Notes under the pieces: generated by a model
The model's database searches: none
The model's input: only the letters and a program-made list of their open reading frames with translations
Told to the model about the DNA's origin: nothing
Position numbers and translations under genes: made by a program
Shown: piece by piece, positions 57,487-64,000 of the stretch
How the letters are laid out: the number at the start of each line of letters is the position of its first letter
How positions within the stretch are numbered: position 1 is the stretch's first letter
Assembly (NCBI RefSeq): GCF_904849725.1
Contig: NC_058518.1
Coordinates: forward strand, 509,131,225-509,195,224
Source: Hordeum vulgare subsp. vulgare
Lineage: Eukaryota; Streptophyta; Magnoliopsida; Poales; Poaceae
Direction: 5' to 3'
Length of the DNA stretch: 64,000 nucleotides

Positions 57487-58088
57487 TAGTATTGACTGCG
57501 CACAGTTTCACCCTTCAACTCCGAAACCGTCCAAAACTAGGCCACTCACTATATATTTTTTTTGCGGGATAGTCCACTCAACTGTGAAATAGGAAACCGT
57601 GAAACTTTCATCCGCTGGAGTGGTCTTGTATTTTTGTGTCTTGTTTATGACATATTGAATATATGGCACCGGTGTGTTGGTTTTTGTCAGTGTATAGAGC
57701 ACACTTTGAGATAGTAATTTTGAGTGGTATTTATTGGTGCGGTTTACAGTGGTGCCACATGAGTTAGTATGGTTGGACGAAGGCATTGTTGTGATGAGAA
57801 TCTGTGGTATTTTTTTTGTTTACTTTGAGTTTTATAAAGATTGTAGGAGAGGCTCCTACTAACAGTGGAATAGATCTGATCGTGCTTGGGGAGAAGGTGG
57901 TGGGAATTATCACTATTTGGATATTGTGGAGTATGTGCAAACTGGAAGAGAATAGTGGATCTTAGTGCCAAGGTAGGCATGAATGCACTCGGTAATGGAT
58001 GTGTGCTTAAATACACCATGAAGTGGGTTGGCTCTTTTCAGTTGATACAGATGTGATTAGCTTAGTATTTTAAAAGCAATGATTTTAA
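57487..58088. other. Intergenic stretch, nothing recognised
   Basis: No gene or TE terminus is supported. The frames on the minus strand are short and without resemblance to families. Confidence 0.4.
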
Positions 58089-59681
58089 GAGCAACTTCAA
58101 TGGGCGACCCATTTCGTCCGCCGTCGTCCGTTTGGGTCAGCGCGGACAAAAAAATTGGCACAACGCGTCGATCCATTGCCAAAACGCGTCCGCGCCGACC
58201 CATTTCCGGCCCAAATTTGGGACTGAAATGCGTCAAAGCGGACACGCGCGCCCCCTCGGTGTTTGCTCCCAACCATCGCGGTCAACCTAATTTATGACGG
58301 CTGCCATCCTCGGGCCACGCATCGGCGGCCCGCGGCCGGCCTTTTTTATTCGGAGCGTGCGGTGGGTTCCGTCATCCGCTTCTAGAACCCACCCCGTCCC
58401 CACCTCGCCACCTCCTCGGCGACCGAAACCCTAGCCCACCATGGCCGACGGCTTCTCAAACAAGGGCAAGGCCTCGCTCTTCCCCCGTGCCACATCCCTA
58501 TCGTCTTCTTCCCGGCCTCGCCAGCGCGTGAGCGTCCCGGTGCACCAAGCGCGATGGCACTGGGAGCACTGCGTCGCACTCCCTTACCCCCGACGTCACG
58601 CTGCCGCACGGCTAGCACCTGGATCCGGAGAGGATTCCGGTGCCGGCCGTCCGCGGTCGACTTGGGTACATCTGGAGGAGGTGACGAAGCGGCGGCGTCT
58701 GCTGACGGCGGAGCAGCGGCGAGACCCCACATACGCGACCGACTCCCCTAACTCGGAGGTGTGGTTCGCGGGGAGCACGAGGAGCAGCGCCTCCGTGGCG
58801 TGCGCCAAGTGCAGCCAGGAGGCCCTCCGCCGCCGTCGCCGCATGTCGTCAGCGACGAGGACCAGGAGGTTGAGGCCGCCTACCAGGCGGCGCTCGCTGG
58901 TGTCCTCCGCGACAGCGAGGAAGAAGCTCGGCGCGCCGTCGAAGAGGAGGAGGCGTATCAGTGGCAGCTCGTGGAGGCCGTGGCACTGTCGGCCGCCGGC
59001 GACTGCGTCCTGCCACCTCCACCGGAGCCCGAGACCGCGCTGCCACGGCAGGTCTACCGGTGGACCGGCGTCATCGAGGAGTTCGTCAGTGCGTGCCCAT
59101 CTGGCTGGGCGCTACCCCGCTGCAGGAGCAGGCCTACCTCGAGCACTGGAGGTCGGTGCACCTGCAGGCCGAGCGTGCCGAAGGCCTGCGGCTCATGGAG
59201 CTGGAGAAGGAGGAGGAGGAGGAGTGACGGGAGGCGGAGGAGGAGGAGTGTGCTCACGCTGCTGTGCTGCCACCGCCACCACCACAGCCCGCGCCGGCGG
59301 GGTAGTCGACGGAGGCGTAGGCAGTTGCGCTCTGGAACTTGGCATTCCCCTGGGCCGGCCCTGCGCCAATGGTGGTCGACCTCACCGGCCCCGGCGACGA
59401 AGCCGCCGCTGCCTAGGGCTGCATGGACGCAGTTTTAGGTTTTTATAATTTAATATAATGCGGACGCGACGCGTGGACTATCGTCGTCCTTCGTGGCGGG
59501 CTTTTAATCTTTAATTATGTTTAATGTTTTTTTCTTACCGGCAAAAAATGGGTCCGATCAGCGTTGGACGCATGAGCCGATCCATTTACGGAAGCGGACG
59601 TTTGTGTCTGCCTGGCCGACCCAAACGAATAAAAAGCGAACGAAATCGCTGTCTGTTTGGGTCAGCCCATTGGAGTTGCCC
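58089..59681 (+). mobile_element. Harbinger-like non-autonomous element carrying an ORF remnant
   Basis: The ends GAGCAACTTCAATGGGC (58089) and, inverted, GGGCAACTCCAATGGGC (59681) match at 15 of 17 bases. The flanks are TAA (58086-58088 and 59682-59684), the 3-bp duplication typical of PIF/Harbinger. Both subterminal regions share TTTGGGTCAG. The interior is GC-rich and contains a decayed ORF, but no transposase was recognised. Confidence 0.72.
58441..59448 (+). pseudogene. Decayed ORF of the Harbinger-like element
   Basis: Starting at ATG 58441 the coding trace changes frame. RRRLLTAEQRRDPTYATDSP and NSEVWF lie in the first frame, then EHEEQRLRGV and acidic, Glu/Ala-rich helices in the next (from 58761). 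From recall, similar R-x-LL..Y..DS..W..WF proteins recur in Triticeae elements of this kind; their function is unknown. At least two frameshifts are present. Confidence 0.5.
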
Positions 59682-59779
59682 TAAGTGCACAAAACCTCAA
59701 GCTACAGGTTACACTTACGACACACATCGATAAACCTACGGGCCAAGGAAGAAAAGGAGGACGACCCGGCTACAAACTA

Positions 59780-59845
59780 CTCCTTCTGTTCCTAAATATA
59801 AGTCTTTGTAGAGGTTTCACTAGTGAACTACATACGTATGTATAT
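59780..59845. mobile_element. Half of a Stowaway MITE, split by the CACTA insertion
   Basis: CTCCTTCTGTTCCTAAATAT, preceded by TA, runs into AAGTCTTTGTAGAGGTTTCA and stops abruptly at the CACTA terminus. TAT (59843-59845) would be the 3-bp CACTA target duplication. The other half should lie beyond the right edge. Confidence 0.75.
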
Positions 59846-59861
59846 CACTAGTAGAAAAAGG

Positions 59862-60060
59862 GCCTTTTGTCCCGGTTTATAAGGACTTTCTGTCCCGGTT
59901 TCGAAACCGGGACAAAAAGGTCGTTACTAATGCCCTTCGCCTTTAGTCTCGGTTCTTACACGAACCGGGACAGATGGGCCTCCACGTGGCCGCTGCGGCC
60001 AGGCCAGGCAGGGGGCCTTTAGTCCCGGTTGATGACACCAACCGGGACCAAAAGGCATCC
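59862..60060. repeat. CACTA subterminal repeats (left)
   Basis: Repeated TTTTGTCCCGGTTT, TCGAAACCGGGACAAAAAGG, TTAGTC(C/T)CGGTT and ACCGGGAC(C/A) occur in both orientations and can form hairpins. In CACTA elements such motifs are transposase-binding sites. Confidence 0.75.
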
Positions 60061-60417
60061 ACGCGTCAGCACCTGGCTGGAGCTGAGGTTTTTTTTAAAG
60101 GGGCTGGTTTAGGGGTTAATTTAGGTTGTTAGTAGCTAGCTAATAGAGAAAAGTGTCCTCTCTTATATATCTCCGTGCTTGGTCATCCGTCGTGCTTTCT
60201 TTTTTACACTATATCATTTCATATCATTTTCGTCGAATGGCAATAGTATTCTAATCGATCATCTAACAACTCATCATCAACTTAATCATATACCAAGTTA
60301 TCATATGATACACATAAAATAAAACAGAAAAACATCATAATAAAACAGAAAAACATCCTAATTAATCGATCATGTCAAATAATAATATAAACTAGAATAA
60401 CTTGTCTCTCATAAGAC

Positions 60418-61856
60418 CTAGTCCTCACTCTTAGATATAATGTCACAAAATAGAATAACACCTATGGCTCCATGATGAATCACAGAGATCCAACGGTCTC
60501 CAGCTTGTGGCTTGCGAACCTTCTTTGTTTCTCTCCATGCTTCAATTTGAAGTCTTTTTGTTCTTGATTTGAAGTTAATCAAGTATGGAGCATAGAACTC
60601 AGCCCTCAGCGGGCTTCTAATTCTCATTTGACCTTCTCGGTCCATTAGCGGAAGCGCTACATCATGTGGCAGTTGCTGTTGAAGAACATAATAGTAACCT
60701 AGTTAGCAATGTAATCAACACCATTTATGCAATAGTGGAGCGTACTTAATTAGGAAACTCTTACCAAGACATTTCGGCGAATGTCATCTGGACTCAACCT
60801 ATGCACTAGTGGCATGTAAAATAAATAATTTTGGTCAATTCCAAAATGATACGGGAAGGTATCCATAGAAGCCAGAACACCAGCAACAAGAAAGTGGAGA
60901 AGATGGTCCTTCTCCTCCCAAGTTAGATGTGATCCATACGTGTAGTGTGTCGTGTCAATTAATTTTCGTAATTCAGTCGAAGCAACGAAATAAGCTGTAA
61001 ATTATAATTTAACAAATTTATTATATAGATGAACACGAACTATTTCTAAATATAAATGCAAATTACTTCACATGGAGGTAAAACATGAAGCATATCATCG
61101 ACAACCAGCCAAATTTTGTAATAATTTAATGTTTTAAAAATACTTAGAAATTTTGTAATTGTCCACAAGATGTGTGCATTATATAAACCATTCAAAACGA
61201 CCACATGTGCTACGATCATTCAAAGGACAATTTGGGTTGTTGTTGTTTGTACAACATGTAACATGATATAATTATAACTATGACCCAATAACTAGAAACC
61301 TGCAACGTATGGCCAAAGTTTTAATAAACGATGAACACCACATGACATGTAAATTGCGAGAGGAAAAACAGGTTGACTACACCAACTATTTCTAAATATA
61401 AATGCAAATTACTTGACAAATATGGTTGAGAAACTCACATGGAGGTAAAACGGGAAGCATATCATCGACAACCACCCAAATGTCGATGTTGTCTGGCATA
61501 TTATCTTCAGGACAAAGATCGAAGGTGATTTCCATTCCCTTCTGAAATCCGTATGCCTTGCAAAGATCTTCCCACTTTGGGCACCCAAATTCTGTTTGAA
61601 AAACTGAATTAAATACTTGGATAACAAATGTGTGACCATGTATAGTCCTCAGCTTAGCGCTCCTCGTCTCAATTCTCTCGCGGTCTTCGAAACCGAGCCT
61701 CTCCAACACATATCTTCTTACATGTCAAGGGAGGTACATATCGCCGTTCTCGTCAAGCTTCATGCTGAAGAACCTATCGTCTCGTAGGTGAGGCATGTCG
61801 CACATACCTCGAGAGTCGCCGCAATATTCACACTCGCAATATCCATCGTTAGACAT
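60418..61856 (-). pseudogene. Three-exon CACTA-associated ORF (possibly B3-like) with one nonsense codon
   Basis: Exons on the minus strand: 61856-61439, 60994-60765, 60675-60418. The sum is 906 nt and the phases agree. It reads MSNDGYCECEYCGDSRGMCD with paired cysteines, then ERLGFEDRERIETRSAKLRT and CPKWEDLCKAYGF, KGMEITFDLCPED. The second exon carries YGSHLTWEEKDHLLHFLVAG, and the last gives VRKPQAGDRWISVIHHG. I recall near-identical proteins in Triticeae CACTA elements; a B3-like DNA-binding fold is a guess. TGA at 61727-61725 interrupts it where relatives have Trp. Confidence 0.65.
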
Positions 61857-62079
61857 TTCCTGTTTTAATGTGGTAAATGTGTGTAAACAACAATATAATC
61901 GTGACACACTATATATATCGAAAGAATTGAACATCTATATATAATAACTCTTCATGCTCGCATCATGCATCATCATATATAACAACAAGTCCTACTAATT
62001 AATCATCATCATACATAGTTAAGTAAAGTATGTCACGATTATATATAACAACAAGTCGACGTCGATGCGGGAACTACTT

Positions 62080-62310
62080 CAACAATAATATCACCAAAAA
62101 AATATCATATTCAACAATAATATCACCAAAAAATGCATATTCAACAATAATATCACCAAAAAAATCACCAATAATATGAACATATTCGATCTTTGCGTAT
62201 ATATGAACATACAAACATGCATATTCACCTTTTGACATATTCGATCTTTGCATATATATGAACATACAAACATGCATATTCAACAATAATATCACCAAAA
62301 AAATCTTTTA
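62080..62310. repeat. Short direct repeats in the CACTA interior
   Basis: TTCAACAATAATATCACCAA recurs at 62086, 62110, 62140 and 62279. TTCGATCTTTGC(A/G)TATATATG recurs at about 62189 and 62239. No coding role. Confidence 0.7.
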
Positions 62311-62634
62311 ACAGAAAAAAAATCTTTGCTCACGGCAACGGTGTCGGGGACGGCGACGGCGAGGTGCGGCGCGGCGCGGTGACGGTCGACGGTGAGGGGC
62401 GGCACGGGCCGGGGCGGGGCGGCGACGGGCAGGGGCTGGCGGCATCGCGGGGCACGAGGCGCGGGGCGGTGGGCGGCGATGGCGTCGGGGCGGCGCGGGA
62501 CGGCGTCGGGGCGACGACGGCGACGACGAGGCGGACACGGCGACGGCGAGACGGAGTCGGGGCAGCCTAGCGGCGTCGGGATCGAATGGAGAGAGGGGGA
62601 GAGATCAAAATTTCTAAACTGTCGCTTATATAGC

Positions 62635-62880
62635 CCCACCTTTAGTCCCGGTTGGTGGCACCAACCGGGACCAAAGGTCTCTTTTCAGCAGCCCGACGGG
62701 CGGGAAGCAGATGCATTGGTACCGGTTGATGGCACAAACCGGGACCAAATGCCTCTTTTCAGCAGCCCAAAGGGCGGGAAGCAGAGGCCTTTGGTCACGG
62801 TTGGTGGCACCAACCGGTACCAATGCCTCCCTTTAGTCCCGCTTGGTGCCACAAACCGGGACAAAAGGCCTTGCGCGGTG
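62635..62880. repeat. CACTA-type palindromic repeats (internal block)
   Basis: TTAGTCCCGGTTGGTGGCAC is followed by CAACCGGGACCAAA, and the unit recurs in variant form with a spacing of roughly 70-90 bp, separated by TCTTTTCAGCAGCCC(G/A)A. Each unit is a hairpin. Confidence 0.75.
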
Positions 62881-63116
62881 CGGTGCTATGTTTAGTCCCA
62901 CCTCGCTAGCCGAGAGGGGCTCGAAGTGGTTTATAAGCCATGCCGAACCAACCACTTCGAGCTCCTCTCTACTGCAGGCTTACGGGCCTAAAATCACTCT
63001 CTGTGCTTGTGGGCCTATTGGGCCTACTACGGGCCTGCATCCTGGCCCTAGTAATGGGTTTCTAGTCGTATGCAGGCAGTGGTGGCCTTGTAGGTGACAC
63101 ATTTTTTTATTTTTTT

Positions 63117-63650
63117 CCTGTTTTTTTGCTTTCTTTTTGTTTCTAATTACTTATTTATTTTCTTTTACGATAATTCTTTTTTCTATTAAAGTTTGTAACA
63201 AAATTCTAATTACTTATTTATTTTATTTTATGATAATTCTTTTTTGCTTTTAATGTTTTGAACAAAATTCTAATTACTTATATATTTTCTTTTATGATAA
63301 TTCTTTTTGCTATTAAAGCTTGTAACAAAATTCTATATAATTTTAGTTTCAATAAGACTTATTTATAAAAGCTTTTTAATTTTATAAAAGCTTTTTAGTT
63401 GATTCCTTTATTTTAATTTTTCCTAGTTTTTTTGCTTTCTTTTTTGTTTCTAATTACTTATTTGTTTTCTTTGACGATAATTCTTTTTGCTATTAAAGTT
63501 TGTAACAAAATTCTAATTACTTATTTATTTTCTTTTATGATAATTCTTTTTGCTTTTAATGTTTTGAACAAAATTCTAATTACTTATTTATTTTCTTTTA
63601 TGATAATTCTTTTTGCTATTAAAGTTTGTAACAAAATTCATGCATTTACT
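63117..63650. repeat. AT-rich tandem repeats in the CACTA interior
   Basis: AACAAAATTCTAATTACTTA recurs about every 63-64 bp (63197, 63261, 63324 and again 63504, 63567, 63630). The whole three-unit block, starting TTTTTTTGCTTTCTTTTT, is itself duplicated about 306 bp apart (63120 and 63428). Confidence 0.8.
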
Positions 63651-64000
63651 GATTATTTTGAGCTATAAGACCATGAAATTGAAAAGCATTTGAAATGAAC
63701 TCTGAAAAGGTTCCAAGTTAGAATGGTATCATCATTTCACCACATAGCATGTGCGAGAAAGTTGAGAGGGTTACGACAAAAACTGTATGCACTTCGTGTA
63801 CAAAACGGACAACCTCTTTTGAAGTATGAGGGTTTCATTCAGAAACTCGTCTGTTACAAAGGGATTTCATTTTTTTGAACTTATTTGAACTCCATAGTTT
63901 TTCTGTGTTCAAAATGCATCATTCAAAGCCACATCATCAATTTACATCCCTTTCTGACTTCATTTGTTATTTTTCATGCATTTCTTGATTATTTTGAGCT

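Larger units (their letters stand above)
59846..64000. mobile_element. Left portion of a CACTA transposon (continues past the window)
   Basis: It begins CACTAGTAGAAAAAGGGCCT, the CACTA terminus, followed by subterminal repeats built on AGTCCCGGTT / AACCGGGAC. More such repeats occur at 62640-62880. It carries a minus-strand ORF (60418-61856), GC-rich sequence (62330-62580) and AT-rich tandem repeats (63117-63650). The matching right end and any transposase lie outside. Confidence 0.85.

Noticed and set aside
62292..62639. Ala/Arg/Pro-rich frames on both strands
   Set aside because: Low-complexity GC-rich CACTA sequence with a GGCGACGGCG-type repeat. No coding evidence.
63117..63650. CRISPR-like regular repeats
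   Set aside because: The units are contiguous 63-64 bp AT-rich tandem repeats without unique spacers, in a plant CACTA element.

Overview
The window reads as nuclear DNA from a grass of the wheat tribe (Triticeae; wheat, Aegilops or barley). The evidence is copia LTR retrotransposons of the Angela/WIS/BARE group (LTRs beginning TGTTGGAA and about 1.8 kb long), a Thalos-like Stowaway MITE, a CACTA element with AGTCCCGGTT subterminal repeats, and low gene density. Family names are from recall; no database search was possible. About three quarters of the window is transposable-element sequence in nested layers, separated by a few host genes with clean plant introns.

Layout, left to right. 1-12.85 kb is a retrotransposon nest. 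Element A (Angela-like copia, 2626-11923, plus strand) had its 5' LTR split by element B (only its 3' end and 3' LTR lie in the window, 1-2625). Its integrase is split by a solo LTR of B's family in the opposite orientation (5859-7674, flanked by TGTGG duplications). Element A itself abuts an older copia tail (11924-12851). 12.85-14.8 kb is featureless apart from one MITE. 14817-21394 is a Mutator-like element with a frameshifted FAR1-type transposase and captured host fragments (a YSL transporter exon, two consecutive exons of an SRF-type LRR kinase, and perhaps an AAA-ATPase N-terminus). 21645-28309 is an apparently intact 15-exon sorting-nexin gene (PXA, PX, Nexin-C). 28944-32260 is an RTE-type LINE with a 17-bp target duplication.

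32.7-34.5 kb holds a 172-codon unknown gene and a CC-type glutaredoxin. 34652-36635 is a minus-oriented non-autonomous Helitron with a 498-bp internal duplication and a tRNA-like remnant. 36.7-39.7 kb is a patchwork of RNase H and copia remnants with two hAT-like MITEs. 40196-43392 is a 7-exon cysteine-rich receptor-like kinase. 43.9-46.8 kb has MITEs, a Harbinger-like fragment and a decayed copia. 47152-52771 is a complete minus-strand copia-type element without recognisable pol (378-bp LTRs, TATAC target duplication). 52941-55143 is a minus-strand GH17 beta-1,3-glucanase with two X8 modules and an aberrant nucleophile motif. 56-59.7 kb has an RNase H remnant, a Stowaway MITE and a Harbinger-like element. 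59846 to the end is the left part of a CACTA element that landed in a Stowaway MITE and carries a three-exon ORF with one nonsense codon.

The host genes do not form an operon or pathway. Endomembrane sorting (sorting nexin), redox and transcription modulation (glutaredoxin), cell-surface signalling (CRK) and cell-wall callose turnover (GH17) are independent transcription units. I found no convincing undescribed system. The most informative objects are the chimeric gene-capturing Mutator element next to the sorting-nexin start, the GH17 gene with an altered active site and duplicated X8 exon, and the Helitron with its tRNA-like segment. Exon joins for the sorting nexin, CRK, GH17 and CACTA ORF were read by eye and the summed exon lengths are divisible by three.
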